Shown here: positions 22,488 to 30,660 of the stretch, in pieces | How positions within the stretch are numbered: the first letter of the stretch is position 1 | Layout of the letters: every line of letters begins with the position of its first letter | Assembly: GCA_021741355.1 (NCBI GenBank) | Contig: JAIOXZ010000016.1 | Span: 1-64,000 of the forward strand | Length of the DNA stretch: 64,000 nucleotides | Direction: 5' to 3' | From: Caulobacter sp. | GTDB lineage: Bacteria > Pseudomonadota > Alphaproteobacteria > Caulobacterales > Caulobacteraceae | Translations under genes and position numbers: made by a program | The notes under the pieces: generated by a model | What the model saw: only the letters and a program-made list of their open reading frames with translations | The model's database searches: none | Told to the model about the DNA's origin: nothing

Positions 22488-23189
22488 TTGAAGACACTCG
22501 CCATTATCGCCCGCAAAGGCGGGACCGGGAAAACCACCCTGGCCGTGCATCTGGCCGCGGCGGCCCATGCGGCCGGCCATGTCACGCTGCTGGCCGATAC
22601 CGACCGCCAGCATTCCGCCGTCGAATGGCGACGCATGCGCGCCGAGGCGCAGCCCGTGGTCGAGGCGGTCAAGCCCGGCGCCCTGTTCGCGCGACAACAG
22701 GACGCCGCCCGCGCCGGGGTCGGGCTGATGATCGTCGACACCGGTCCGTCGATCGAGGAAGAGGTCGAACAGGCTGTGCGCTGCGCCGACCTCTGTCTGG
22801 TCGTGGCCCGTCCCAACTTCTTCGACATTCGCGCCGTGGCCGACTCCGCCGCGCTGGCGGCGCGCTTCCACCGGCCGGTGGTCTTCGTGCTCAACCAGGC
22901 GCCGCATCGCCAGCAGTCGATCGAGGCGCCGGTGCTGATGGAGGCTGTCGCGGCCTTGCGCGGGCTCGGCTTCCCGGTCGCGCCGATCGGACTGCGCACG
23001 CGCGTCGCCTACCAGCGCAGTGTCGCCGGCGGCTCGACCGCCCAGGACATGGAGCCGTCCAGCTCCGCCGCAAGCGAGATCACCGCCCTGTGGGACTGGG
23101 TCGACGCGCGGCTGCATGCCGAGCGGCCGGCGGTGCGCATGCCGACCTTCATGGCGGCTGCTGAAAGCCCGGCGTCCCTGACGTTCTAG
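22488..23189 (+). CDS. Orphan ParA/MinD-type ATPase
   Basis: The 233-residue product starts with TTG and carries the deviant Walker A motif KGGTGKTT (Lys10, Lys15) of ParA proteins, followed by LLADTDRQHSA and the switch-like LMIVDTGPS. No DNA-binding N-terminal extension is present, so it is a short ParA (type Ib or MipZ-like size). No parB or centromere-like repeat is nearby, so it is not a partition cassette; related orphans position protein complexes in the cell. It ends eight bases before the stop of the converging acyl-CoA dehydrogenase. Confidence 0.88.
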   Translation: MKTLAIIARKGGTGKTTLAVHLAAAAHAAGHVTLLADTDRQHSAVEWRRMRAEAQPVVEAVKPGALFARQQDAARAGVGLMIVDTGPSIEEEVEQAVRCADLCLVVARPNFFDIRAVADSAALAARFHRPVVFVLNQAPHRQQSIEAPVLMEAVAALRGLGFPVAPIGLRTRVAYQRSVAGGSTAQDMEPSSSAASEITALWDWVDARLHAERPAVRMPTFMAAAESPASLTF

Positions 23190-23197
23190 CGCGAATT

Positions 23198-24388
23198 CTA
23201 ACGCGGCGTCGGCGACAGGGCCTGGGCGATTACGTTGCGCTGGGTCTCGCTGGATCCCGAATAGATGCTCGCCGCCCGGGTGGCGAAGTGCTTGGCGGTC
23301 GCCCGCGCGCCGTCCGCCAGCGGGCCGTCCTCGTCGCGGAAGGGCTCAAGCGCCAGATTCCGCGCGGTTCCGGCGATCTCCATGGCCAGTTCGGCGACCC
23401 GCTGGTGCAACTCACTGCCGATCAGCTTCAGGACCGAGGGGCTGGTCGCATCGCCGTCGCGCAGCCGCCCGCCGGGCAGCAGGTTCAGCTCGGTCTGCTC
23501 AAACGCCGTCAGCTCGATCTCCGCGGTGATCAGCCGGGTCATCAGGCCGGGTTCGAGATCCTCGCTGGCGAGCGCCGCGTTGCGCGCCCGCTGGTAGACC
23601 CGCCGCACCAGCGCGGCCGGCGTGTTGTTCGACCGCGCCAGCTGCATCAGCCGCTTGGCGACGGCCCAGCCCTGGCCCTCCTCGCCGATGCGGTTGGCGA
23701 CGGGCACGCTGACCTGGTCGAAGAACACCGCGTTGAGCTCGTGCTCGCCGTCGATGGTGATGATCGGCGAGACGGTCAGGCCGGGCGAGGCCATGTCGAG
23801 CAGCAGGAAGGTCAGGCCCTGTTGCGGACGCTCGCCCGTCTGCGTCCTGACCAGGGCGAACATCCGGTTCGAAAGGTGGGCGCCGGTCGTCCAGATCTTC
23901 GAGCCATCGACGATGTAGCGGTCGCCCGACTGGACCGCCCGGGTGGCGACCCGCGCCAGGTCCGAGCCGGCGCCGGGCTCCGAGAAGCCCTGGGCCCAGA
24001 GGTCCTCGCCCGACAGGATCGCCGGCAGATAGCGCGCGCGCTGCAGCGGCGTGCCCATCTCGATGATCAGCGGGCCGAGGCTGCGGATGCCGCCCGCGAA
24101 CAGCACTGGGGCGTCGTTCAGCGCGCACTCGCGGTCGAACAGAAAGCGCTGCCGCGGGGTCCAGCCGGCCCCGCCGTGGGCCGTCGGCCAGCCCGGCGCG
24201 ATCCAGCCGCGGCGGTGCAGTCGCTGGTGCCAGAGCTTGCAGGCGGCGATGTCGGAATGGACGCCCAGCGTGCGGCGGCCCGCCTCGCGCAGGTCCGGTG
24301 TCAGGGCCTCGGCGAGAAACGCGCGAACCTCGGCGAGGAAGGCCGTATCAGGATCAGCGTCTGGGGTGGCGAGGCAGGCAACCGGCAT
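23198..24388 (-). CDS. Acyl-CoA dehydrogenase family protein
   Basis: The 396-residue flavoprotein shows the family blocks: N-terminal helical domain with HGGAGWTPRQRFLFDRE, the FAD-contacting WAQGFSEPGAGSDLA and IVDGSKIWTTGAHLSN, and a C-terminal helical domain ending in ASIYSGSSETQRNVIAQ, the substrate-cover segment. It probably oxidises an acyl-CoA; the substrate is not evident. The start at 24388 gives a normal N-terminus. Confidence 0.93.
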   Translation of the reverse strand: MPVACLATPDADPDTAFLAEVRAFLAEALTPDLREAGRRTLGVHSDIAACKLWHQRLHRRGWIAPGWPTAHGGAGWTPRQRFLFDRECALNDAPVLFAGGIRSLGPLIIEMGTPLQRARYLPAILSGEDLWAQGFSEPGAGSDLARVATRAVQSGDRYIVDGSKIWTTGAHLSNRMFALVRTQTGERPQQGLTFLLLDMASPGLTVSPIITIDGEHELNAVFFDQVSVPVANRIGEEGQGWAVAKRLMQLARSNNTPAALVRRVYQRARNAALASEDLEPGLMTRLITAEIELTAFEQTELNLLPGGRLRDGDATSPSVLKLIGSELHQRVAELAMEIAGTARNLALEPFRDEDGPLADGARATAKHFATRAASIYSGSSETQRNVIAQALSPTPR

Positions 24389-24580
24389 GCTCTCACGAAG
24401 CCGCGAACCGCCAGTTCCGTCCGTGATTCAGATCAATAGAGTGAAGAGGGGCGGTGGCCGAACGCCCTGTTCGGAAACCCGAATGGCGTGCTGCACTTTG
24501 TCGAACGCTGATTTGCCGTTTAACACTCCGCGGATGAGCCGCCGTTCCGCGCCGCAACGCGGACAGGGCCGGACGAACAA

Positions 24581-24591
24581 GGGGGGGGGGG
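24581..24591. repeat. Poly-G tract (11 G) before a start codon
   Basis: Eleven consecutive G lie four bases before the ATG of the membrane-protein gene at 24596 and overlap its presumed ribosome site. Length changes here would alter Shine-Dalgarno strength or spacing, or the run may simply be mis-sized in the assembly. Confidence 0.6.
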
Positions 24592-24595
24592 CGGG

Positions 24596-24976
24596 ATGAG
24601 CCGATTGTTTGCTGTGCTGGGCGCGGCGGTCTATTTCGCCTGGGGCGCGCTTCACCTGCTTGCGGCCGCCAGTTCGTTCCGGTTCGCCGCCGACCTGGAA
24701 GCCGGGCTCATTCAGGGTCGGCTCAACCAGGGCGCTTTCTATGTGGCGATTTTCGCCGTTGTCGCGGTCGTCGTCGCCCTGGGATTCAACTGGCGGAACA
24801 GCCGCGCCGGGTACTGGATCAACCTGCTGGCAGTCTCGGCGGCCGACATTCCCTTTGTACTCTTCATCGTGCTGCCCGGACACATGACGGGCCCCGAAGC
24901 CCTGCTTGGCCCGGCCCTTTGGCTCGCCGGGGCGGCAACGTCGACGCTCGCCTTGATGATGGCCCGGCGAACGTAG
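24596..24976 (+). CDS. Four-helix membrane protein, hypothetical
   Basis: The 126-residue product has four hydrophobic segments (about 5-25, 45-63, 75-95 and 100-120) and few polar residues, suggesting a small inner-membrane protein. Several small Gly/His-containing families look like this, so no function is assigned. The ATG is directly behind an 11-G tract. It converges on the flagellar genes. Confidence 0.7.
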   Translation: MSRLFAVLGAAVYFAWGALHLLAAASSFRFAADLEAGLIQGRLNQGAFYVAIFAVVAVVVALGFNWRNSRAGYWINLLAVSAADIPFVLFIVLPGHMTGPEALLGPALWLAGAATSTLALMMARRT

Positions 24977-24998
24977 GGGCGCTGCCGGAGCGCCTTCG

Positions 24999-25439
24999 CT
25001 ACGCCCGCTTGTTCAGCGTGATGGCGCGGGAGTCGCCGACCTGGCTGACGGCGTCGGGGCCGTAGCCGGCGCCGGTGGTGCGCTGCGAGGCGACTTCGTC
25101 GGCGATGGCGCGGACCAGGCCCTCGGTGACGGTGCGGGCGGCTTCCAGCGCGCGGCCCTGACGGGCGAGCACGGCGTCGAACGCCTCGGTCGACTGCATC
25201 AGCTTCATCCGCTGCTCCAGCGGCGCGGATTCGATCAGGGCCGGCGTCTGACGCACCCGCGCCGACTCGTGGCGATAGATGTTGGCCAGTTTCGACAGCT
25301 CTTCCATCTGGACGGCGGCGTCCTGCGGGCGGCGCTGCTCGAAGGCCTGGCACTGCTGGGCCATCAGCGCTGTCAGGCGGTCGGTCAGGGAGATCAGCTG
25401 GTCAACGCGATCAGTCGCGTCGCGGGCGTCGAGGGCCAT
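24999..25439 (-). CDS. flbY: FlbY-like flagellar basal-body-associated protein
   Basis: With ATG at 25439 the product has 146 residues, mostly helical, with a coiled-coil-like N-terminal half (DRVDQLISLTDRLTALMAQQCQAFEQRR) and an HESARVRQTP block. It is the third gene of the flgI-cheL-flbY operon known from Caulobacter, where the last gene is annotated flbY; FlgN-like chaperone function has been suggested for such proteins. It starts 13 bases after cheL ends. The name rests on gene order and general sequence character. Confidence 0.78.
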   Translation of the reverse strand: MALDARDATDRVDQLISLTDRLTALMAQQCQAFEQRRPQDAAVQMEELSKLANIYRHESARVRQTPALIESAPLEQRMKLMQSTEAFDAVLARQGRALEAARTVTEGLVRAIADEVASQRTTGAGYGPDAVSQVGDSRAITLNKRA

Positions 25440-25452
25440 GGAATGCGTCTTT

Positions 25453-25770
25453 CTAACTGAGACCTTGGAGTTTGAGCATTTCGCGCTGGATGCTGTCGGC
25501 AATGCCCAGTCCGCCACGCTTGGTCGTCTGTTTGGCGATCGCGTCGGTCAGGAAGGAGCGGAACATCGACTCGCCCTGGCCACCACCGAACGGGGCCTCG
25601 GTCGAGATGCCCTCGAACATCGGCTGCATCATCGTCGACAGGAACGAGACCTCGAAGGCCTTCGCCGTTTCCTCCGCCTTGCGCCGGCCGGCGAGGTCGG
25701 CGGTCGAGGCGGCCGGGGTCCGGGCCTGACCCATCAGGATGTCGGTGGCGACTGAAAGGGGCGCGGTCAT
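25453..25770 (-). CDS. cheL: Rod-binding protein, FlgJ N-terminal type (CheL)
   Basis: The 105-residue product corresponds to the rod-binding domain of FlgJ without the muramidase domain: [23 protein letters not shown] and [16 protein letters not shown] are typical. In Caulobacter this gene is called cheL and a separate lytic enzyme supplies peptidoglycan cutting. Its ATG overlaps the TGA of flgI (TGATG), with a GAGGTGA ribosome site inside the flgI end, so it is translationally coupled to flgI. Confidence 0.9.
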   Translation of the reverse strand: MTAPLSVATDILMGQARTPAASTADLAGRRKAEETAKAFEVSFLSTMMQPMFEGISTEAPFGGGQGESMFRSFLTDAIAKQTTKRGGLGIADSIQREMLKLQGLS

Positions 25771-26876
25771 CACATCACCTCGATATCGGCCTGGAGGGCG
25801 CCGGCGGCCTTGATCGCCTGCAGGATGGAGATCATGTCGCGCGGCGTGACGCCCAGGGCGTTGAGGCCGGCGACCAGGCTGGAGAGGGACGCGCCGCTCT
25901 TCAGCGTGAGCAGTTGGCGGCCGCGCTCTTCCTCTACGCTCACGGCGGACTGGCTGGTGACCACCGTCTCGCCGGCGCGGCTGAACGGGGCCGGCTGGCT
26001 GACCTGCGGGGTTTCCTGGACCGCGATGGTCAGGTTGCCCTGGGCGATGGCGACAGTGGAGATGCGCACCTGGTCGCCCATGACGATGACGCCGCTGACC
26101 TCATCGACGATCACCTTGGCCGGCGAGTCGGGCTCGATCTCGAGCGTCTCAACGGCGGTCAGGAACCCGACCATGCTCTGGCCGGCGGGCGGGCGGATGG
26201 TGACGATGGTCGGGTTCTCGGCGATCGCCGTCCCGGGGAAGCGGGTGTTGACCGCCGTGGCGATCCGCTGGGCGGTGGTGAAGTCGGGATTGCGCAGCGT
26301 CATGCGCAGCTGGCCCATCTGGGCCATCTGGAAGCCGGTCTCACGCTCGATGGTCGCCCCGCCGGCGATCCGGCCGGAGGTCGGCACGCCTTTGCTGACC
26401 GAGCTGCCCGAGGCGCCGGAGGCCGAGACCGAGCCGGTCTGCACCGTGCCCTGGGCCACCGCATAGACCTGGCCGTCGGCGCCCATCAGGGCGGTGACCA
26501 GCAGGGTGCCGCCCAGCAGGCTCTTGGCGTCGCCGGCGGCCGAGACGGTCACATCGATGGCCGAGCCGGCGGCCGCGAACGGCGGCAGCTTGGCGGTGAC
26601 CATCACCACCGCGACGTTCTTGGTGTTGAGGTTGGTGTCGCGCACATTGACGCCGAGCCGCTCGAACATCGCCTCGAGGCTCTGGCGGGTCATGGGCGCG
26701 TTGCGCAGGTTGTCGCCCGTGCCGTTCAGGCCGACGACCAGGCCGTAGCCCGTCAGCTGGTTCTCGCGCACGCCCTCGAATGCGACGACGTCCTTGATCC
26801 GCGACTTGCCGTAGCTCGGACCCGCAAGCGCGAGGGTCAGGGCCAGGATCAGACTTCCTACGAGAGTTGGACGCAT
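25770..26876 (-). CDS. flgI: Flagellar P-ring protein FlgI
   Basis: FlgI (368 residues) forms the periplasmic P-ring around the flagellar rod. A signal peptide ([23 protein letters not shown]) precedes the mature start [31 protein letters not shown], the best-conserved stretch of the family; the C-terminus has [26 protein letters not shown]. Length is normal. It is the first gene of flgI-cheL-flbY and is divergent from fliX, exactly as in Caulobacter. A sigma-54-like element lies at 26918-26932. Confidence 0.97.
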   Translation of the reverse strand: MRPTLVGSLILALTLALAGPSYGKSRIKDVVAFEGVRENQLTGYGLVVGLNGTGDNLRNAPMTRQSLEAMFERLGVNVRDTNLNTKNVAVVMVTAKLPPFAAAGSAIDVTVSAAGDAKSLLGGTLLVTALMGADGQVYAVAQGTVQTGSVSASGASGSSVSKGVPTSGRIAGGATIERETGFQMAQMGQLRMTLRNPDFTTAQRIATAVNTRFPGTAIAENPTIVTIRPPAGQSMVGFLTAVETLEIEPDSPAKVIVDEVSGVIVMGDQVRISTVAIAQGNLTIAVQETPQVSQPAPFSRAGETVVTSQSAVSVEEERGRQLLTLKSGASLSSLVAGLNALGVTPRDMISILQAIKAAGALQADIEVM

Positions 26877-26917
26877 TTCGCTCCGCCGGGACGCTGGGCA
26901 CTCACCCGCGCACCCCT

Positions 26918-26932
26918 GCGAGAACCACGCCA
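26918..26932 (-). promoter_or_regulatory. Candidate sigma-54 promoter of flgI
   Basis: On the minus strand TGGCGTGGTTCTCGC matches the -24/-12 pattern TGGCAC-N5-TTGC, with GG and GC at the required spacing and two deviations (GT for AC, C for T). It predicts a start about 30 bases upstream of the flgI ATG. P-ring genes are sigma-54-dependent in Caulobacter, which supports the reading. Confidence 0.5.
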
Positions 26933-26993
26933 GAAAAAAGGCGCGTTAAATCAATGGTCTAGGTCGTATTGGCATGCTCGGTCTCCAGCGGAC

Positions 26994-27006
26994 GGCAGAA
27001 ATTGCC
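26994..27006. promoter_or_regulatory. Inverted repeat GGCA-N5-TGCC, possible FlbD site
   Basis: GGCAGAAATTGCC lies between the divergent flgI and fliX genes, flanked by C and CGG. FlbD binding (ftr) elements in Caulobacter are imperfect palindromes with CGGCA cores, so this may be the enhancer that activates flgI and restrains fliX. This is inference from sequence alone. Confidence 0.35.
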
Positions 27007-27011
27007 CGGCA

Positions 27012-27019
27012 TTAACCAT
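27012..27019 (+). promoter_or_regulatory. Candidate CtrA half-site before fliX
   Basis: TTAACCAT is the strong half of the CtrA recognition sequence (TTAA-N7-TTAA, often TTAACCAT). It stands 63 bases upstream of the fliX ATG, a suitable distance for a class II flagellar promoter. The second half (GCAA at the expected spacing) is degenerate. Confidence 0.45.
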
Positions 27020-27081
27020 GCCGCAAGCCTGAGGCCCGACAGTCTCGGCAGAACAAGGGTTCGGAGCGGCGTATCGCCTCC

Positions 27082-27519
27082 ATGAAAGTCACGGGTTCCA
27101 GCAGTGCCGGATCGCTCGGCGGCGCGAAAAGCGCGGCGCGTCCGGCGGGCGGGCAGGGGAGTTTCGCCCTGCCGACGACCACCGGCGCCGGCGCGGCCAC
27201 CGATGTCGCGCGCAGCATGGGTGTCGGCGGCGTCAGCTCGGTCGACGCGCTGATCGCCCTGCAGGATGTCGGCGGGCCGCTTGAACGGCGCCGGCGCGCC
27301 ATGGGGCGGGCGGGCCGCATTCTGGATGTGCTGGACGAGGTCAAGCTGGCGCTCATCGACGGCGAGGTGTCGCGTCGCGACCTCGACCGGCTGATGCGCG
27401 CCGTCCGCGAGGAGCGGATGGCCACCGACGACAGCGCGCTCGAAGGCGTGCTGAACGAGATTGAAACCCGCGCTGCGGTCGAGCTGGCCAAGCTTGAACA
27501 GGCGAGGGTTGCGGCATGA
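27082..27519 (+). CDS. fliX: Flagellar assembly regulator FliX
   Basis: FliX (145 residues) is the Caulobacter-type regulator that couples completion of early flagellar structures to FlbD activity. The N-terminus MKVTGSSSAGSLGG, a low-complexity Gly/Ala region (to about residue 45) and the helical C-terminal half with RRAMGRAGRILDVLDEVKLALIDG are characteristic. The gene is divergent from flgI. The family is found essentially in Caulobacterales and near relatives, which makes it a useful taxonomic marker here. Confidence 0.95.
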   Translation: MKVTGSSSAGSLGGAKSAARPAGGQGSFALPTTTGAGAATDVARSMGVGGVSSVDALIALQDVGGPLERRRRAMGRAGRILDVLDEVKLALIDGEVSRRDLDRLMRAVREERMATDDSALEGVLNEIETRAAVELAKLEQARVAA

Positions 27520-27542
27520 ACGCCCGCTGAGCGCGAGCTTCA

Positions 27543-27568
27543 TTGAACGTTGCAGAGCTTTTGCTATA
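27543..27568 (+). promoter_or_regulatory. Housekeeping promoter of dksA
   Basis: TTGAAC at 27543-27548 and GCTATA at 27563-27568, separated by 14 bases, match the Caulobacter sigma-73 consensus (TTGAC, spacer 10-14, GCTANAWC). It lies between the fliX stop and the dksA start. Confidence 0.65.
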
Positions 27569-27615
27569 AGGCCTCGCTCTTGTGAGCATGGCGTAAATGG
27601 GGGCGTGAGACGTCA

Positions 27616-28044
27616 ATGGCGACGGCTACGGTTCTTGCTGAACAGAGCGGTTATCGTCCTTCGGACGATGAGCCGTTCATGAATGAGCGACAGCTCGAGT
27701 ACTTCAAGAAGAAGCTCCTCGGCTGGAAGGATGAGATCCTTCGCGAATCTCGCGAAACGGTCACCCACCTCCAGAAGGAAACCGAGAATCACCCCGACCT
27801 GGCCGATCGCGCCACGTCGGAGACTGATCGGGCTCTTGAGCTGCGCACCCGCGACCGGCAACGGAAGCTCATCTCCAAGATCGACGAGGCCCTGCGCCGA
27901 ATCGAGGACGGTTCCTACGGCTACTGCGAGGAGACGGGGGAACCCATCGGCTTGCCGCGGCTCGAGGCCCGTCCGGTGGCGACGATGAGCGTCGAGGCCC
28001 AGGAACGGCACGAGCGCCGCGAACGGGTCCATCGCGACGACTGA
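27616..28044 (+). CDS. dksA: RNA polymerase-binding transcription factor DksA
   Basis: DksA (142 residues) enters the RNA polymerase secondary channel and works with ppGpp. The coiled-coil region runs from about residue 24 to 97, with the tip aspartates in HPDLADRATSETD (Asp61, Asp64). The globular part keeps GSYGYCEETGEPIGLPRLEARP but only one cysteine (Cys104) of the classical four, a common alphaproteobacterial form that does not bind zinc in the usual way. A REPIN-like hairpin pair begins eight bases after the stop and may end the transcript. Confidence 0.96.
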   Translation: MATATVLAEQSGYRPSDDEPFMNERQLEYFKKKLLGWKDEILRESRETVTHLQKETENHPDLADRATSETDRALELRTRDRQRKLISKIDEALRRIEDGSYGYCEETGEPIGLPRLEARPVATMSVEAQERHERRERVHRDD

Positions 28045-28051
28045 ATTCAGC

Positions 28052-28129
28052 GGGGACATGTACCGAAGGTACGTGTCCCCTAAACCTGGCCGCTCGATTA
28101 GGGGACACGTACCTTCGGTACATGTCCCC
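28052..28129. repeat. REPIN-like inverted repeat, family 1 copy A
   Basis: Two perfect 32-base inverted arms (28052-28083 and 28098-28129) surround a 14-base spacer. Each arm is itself a hairpin: GGGGACATGTACC, loop GAA, GGTACGTGTCCCC with one G-U-type mismatch. A second copy of the same family lies at 58456-58532. The layout is that of REP doublets (REPINs), which are mobilised by RAYT transposases; no such gene is in the window. It directly follows dksA. Confidence 0.92.
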
Positions 28130-28153
28130 GAGGGCATGACCGGCGAGGTAATT

Positions 28154-28176
28154 GACCGCCAGCGTGCCTGGCGGTC
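28154..28176. repeat. Perfect nine-base hairpin in a leader region
   Basis: GACCGCCAG and CTGGCGGTC pair perfectly around CGTGC. A second hairpin, CGCCTC-AGCG-GAGGCG, follows at 28185-28200, ending nine bases before the ATG of the SnoaL-like gene, so together they may shape its leader RNA. Confidence 0.5.
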
Positions 28177-28209
28177 AGGCTGCGCGCCTCAGCGGAGGCG
28201 TAGCGCATC

Positions 28210-28620
28210 ATGACCAGCACCCCTGAAGCGGCCCGCGCCGCCAATCTCGCGCCCGCGCAGCGCTACGCCGATGCCTGGGTCGCCGGTGACTTCCCGGCAA
28301 TGCTGGCGACCTACAGCGACGACTTCGTTCTGCACTGGTCCGGGAACAACCCGATGGCCGGGACCAAACGCGGCAAGGCGGCGGCGATCGAAGCGCTGAT
28401 GGAATTCACCCGCCGCACCCGCCGCCGGCTGGTGGCCATCGACGACGTCATGGCCGGCGCGACGCGCGCGGTGATCCTCGCCCGGGAATCCATCACCGCC
28501 GGGGGCGAAACCCGCGAGGTCGAGCGTGTGCTGGTCTATCGGGTGGAGGGGGGCCTGCTGGCGGAGTGCTGGGTGCATGACGCGGACCCGGCGTTCATTG
28601 ACCGGGCGTTGTCGGCCTGA
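28210..28620 (+). CDS. SnoaL-like/NTF2-fold protein
   Basis: The 136-residue product has the cone-shaped NTF2 pattern: helix with QRYADAWVAGDFPAMLATYSDDFVLHWSG, the AGTKRGKAAAIEALMEFTRR segment and three beta strands (RRLVAIDDVMAG, AVILARESITAGG, VERVLVYRVEGGLLAECWVHDAD). Such proteins range from isomerases to binding proteins, and no catalytic residues identify a reaction. The leader holds two hairpins, and a paired repeat element follows the stop. Confidence 0.82.
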   Translation: MTSTPEAARAANLAPAQRYADAWVAGDFPAMLATYSDDFVLHWSGNNPMAGTKRGKAAAIEALMEFTRRTRRRLVAIDDVMAGATRAVILARESITAGGETREVERVLVYRVEGGLLAECWVHDADPAFIDRALSA

Positions 28621-28623
28621 AAA

Positions 28624-28773
28624 CCCTTCCCCCTCGATGGGGGAAGGGTTGGGTTGGGGGTGTGTCTCAGGAGATCGCGCGGTCCAGGATGACGGCCCTC
28701 ACGTGGTCCGTAGCCAACCGGCGCCGCCGGAGCACCCCCAACCCCGGCCCTTCCCCCATCAAAGGGGGAAGGG
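28624..28773. repeat. REPIN-like paired hairpins, family 2
   Basis: Arms at 28624-28662 and 28733-28773 are inverted copies with a few mismatches. Each begins with a hairpin (CCTTCCCCC and GGGGGAAGG, loop 4-6 bases) followed by a G-rich GGGTTGGG-type tail. They are separated by about 70 bases. The element lies just after the SnoaL-like gene. Confidence 0.8.
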
Positions 28774-29015
28774 AGCAGTGCCTTTGTCTCATGCAGGCCA
28801 GCGTGCCGGACGGGTCAGGTCGGTCAACGACGGACCTCCGGCCCGCCGCATGCGGCCGCCCGGCGGGCGGTCCTAGAGTGACCTGACCCGACCGGCGATA
28901 GTCTCGCCATGAGATGAGGGGCATGCTTGACTGGGCTTCTTTGCGGAATTGCGCGCCCCCCCAACCTGCAGCTGGAGATGCCAATGCGGAGCCTGAACTC
29001 GGCGACGAGGATCGC
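28774..29015. other. Gap without a supportable gene
   Basis: Between the paired repeat and the small membrane-protein gene I see no convincing coding signal, promoter or RNA gene. Base composition drops toward the end, in line with the AT-richer gene that follows. Confidence 0.4.
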
Positions 29016-29222
29016 ATGACGGGCTCTCCATTCGATCCGGAGCCGCCAAAGTCGCCGAACACGCTCCTAGGGCTAGTTCTTTCGACGTTCAACACCATCC
29101 TGTTCGCAGGCTTGGCAGTCGGAGCAGGCGTGCTTGATCTTGGCCTGTTCTTTACCTCGATCCCGGCGCTAATCGGCGTCGCGTACGCATTTGATGTGTG
29201 GAGGCAGTACAAGCGCCTTTAG
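29016..29222 (+). CDS. Small two-helix membrane protein, hypothetical
   Basis: From the ATG at 29016 (GAGG five bases upstream) the product has 68 residues: a proline-rich N-terminus (SPFDPEPPKSPN) and two hydrophobic helices (about 16-36 and 41-58) ending in WRQYKRL. A longer frame from 28914 is possible. Codon use is less GC-rich than in flanking genes, suggesting recent arrival. Family not recognised. Confidence 0.5.
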   Translation: MTGSPFDPEPPKSPNTLLGLVLSTFNTILFAGLAVGAGVLDLGLFFTSIPALIGVAYAFDVWRQYKRL

Positions 29223-29308
29223 GGGACGCGCGGGGGACTACGCCCCCCCCACCTTGACTTCCGGCCTCCCAAAGCCGACCTAGCCCGGCTCTGAGAAGGA
29301 CTGCCCCC

Positions 29309-30649
29309 ATGACCGTCAGGGTCCGTTTCGCGCCGTCGCCCACCGGGCGGCTGCATGTCGGCAACATTCGCACCGGCCTGATCAACTGGCTGTTCGCCCG
29401 CGCGCAGGGCGGGCAGTTCGTGCTGCGGATCGACGACACCGATCTGGAGCGGTCGACCAAGGAATACGAACAGGGGATCGAGACCGATCTGACCTGGCTG
29501 GGCATGGTCTGGGACGAGAAGCACAGCCAGTCGGCGCGCTTCCCGCTCTATCGCGAGGCCATGGAGCGGCTGAAGGCCGCCGGCCGCCTTTATCCCTGCT
29601 ACGAGACCGGCGAGGAGCTCGACCGCCGCCGCAAGGTGCAGCTCTCCCGGGGCCAGCCGCCGGTCTATGACCGCGCCGCCCTGAAACTAACCGAGGCCGA
29701 GCGCGCCGCGCTGGAGGCCGAGGGCCGCCGTCCGCACTGGCGCTTCCGCCTCGAAGGCAAGCGGGTGAAGTGGGAGGACCTGGCGCGCGGCGCCTGCGAG
29801 GTCGACACGGCCTCGATGTCCGACCCCGTGCTGATCCGCGAGGACGGCGCCTTCCTCTACACCCTGCCGTCCGTCGTCGATGACATCGACATGGCCATCA
29901 CCCACGTGATCCGCGGCGAGGACCACGTCACCAACACCGGCGCGCAGATCGAGATCTTCGAGGCGCTCGGCGCGAAGTCGCCGCAGTTCGCCCACACCAC
30001 CCTGCTGGTCGGGGCCGACGGCGAGGGCCTCTCCAAGCGTCTGGGCTCGCTGTCGATCATGGACCTGCGCGAGGGCGGCTATGAGCCGCTGGCGATCGTC
30101 TCGCATCTGGCGCGGATCGGCACCTCCGACCCGCTGGAGCCAGGCGAGAGCATCGAGGCCCTGGCCGCCGCCTTCACCTTCGGCAAGATGGCCCGTCACC
30201 CCGGCCGCTACGACCAGGCTGATCTGGCGCGCCTGAACGCCGCGGTCCTGCATGCCATGGACTACAGCCAGGCCCAGCCGCGGCTGGCCAACCTCGGCGC
30301 TGATCTGGGCGAGCTCTTCTGGCTGGCGATCCGCGCCAACCTGGGCCTGTTCTCCGGCGCCTCGAACTGGGCGCGCGTCGTCGGTGGGACCGTCGAACCG
30401 CTGATCGCCGAGGAGGATCGCCCGGTCATCGCGGCGGCGCTCGACCTGCTGCCGGCCGAACTCGACGGCGGCAGCTGGAGCGTCCTGACCAATGCGGTGA
30501 AGGAAAGGACCGGGGCCAAGGGCAAGGGCCTGTTCATGCCGCTGCGCCGGGCGCTGACCGGCCTGGACCACGGCCCGGAAATGGCGATGCTGCTGCCTCT
30601 GATCGGGCGGGAGAAGGCGGCCCGCCGGCTGGCCGGCGAGACCGCCTGA
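29309..30649 (+). CDS. gltX: Glutamate--tRNA ligase
   Basis: This 446-residue class I synthetase charges tRNA-Glu. The HIGH-equivalent is in [18 protein letters not shown] (about 5-22), the KMSKS-equivalent is GLSKRLGS (about residue 240), and the RVDDTD-type motif appears as [11 protein letters not shown]. The C-terminal anticodon domain ends at the usual place. Many alphaproteobacteria carry two GltX forms; the sequence alone does not tell whether this one also charges tRNA-Gln. GAGAAGG precedes the ATG. Confidence 0.96.
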   Translation: MTVRVRFAPSPTGRLHVGNIRTGLINWLFARAQGGQFVLRIDDTDLERSTKEYEQGIETDLTWLGMVWDEKHSQSARFPLYREAMERLKAAGRLYPCYETGEELDRRRKVQLSRGQPPVYDRAALKLTEAERAALEAEGRRPHWRFRLEGKRVKWEDLARGACEVDTASMSDPVLIREDGAFLYTLPSVVDDIDMAITHVIRGEDHVTNTGAQIEIFEALGAKSPQFAHTTLLVGADGEGLSKRLGSLSIMDLREGGYEPLAIVSHLARIGTSDPLEPGESIEALAAAFTFGKMARHPGRYDQADLARLNAAVLHAMDYSQAQPRLANLGADLGELFWLAIRANLGLFSGASNWARVVGGTVEPLIAEEDRPVIAAALDLLPAELDGGSWSVLTNAVKERTGAKGKGLFMPLRRALTGLDHGPEMAMLLPLIGREKAARRLAGETA

Positions 30650-30660
30650 CGGCGTAGCGC

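Noticed and set aside
24423..24436. Possible FNR box GTGAT-N4-ATCAA upstream of the acyl-CoA dehydrogenase
   Set aside because: The first half-site is GTGAT rather than TTGAT and the position (35 bases from the start) is unsuitable for activation, so I do not count it with the other three.
28640..28770. CRISPR-like spacing of the two inverted hairpin arms
   Set aside because: There are only two modules, inverted rather than direct, with no cas genes and no regular repeat-spacer order.
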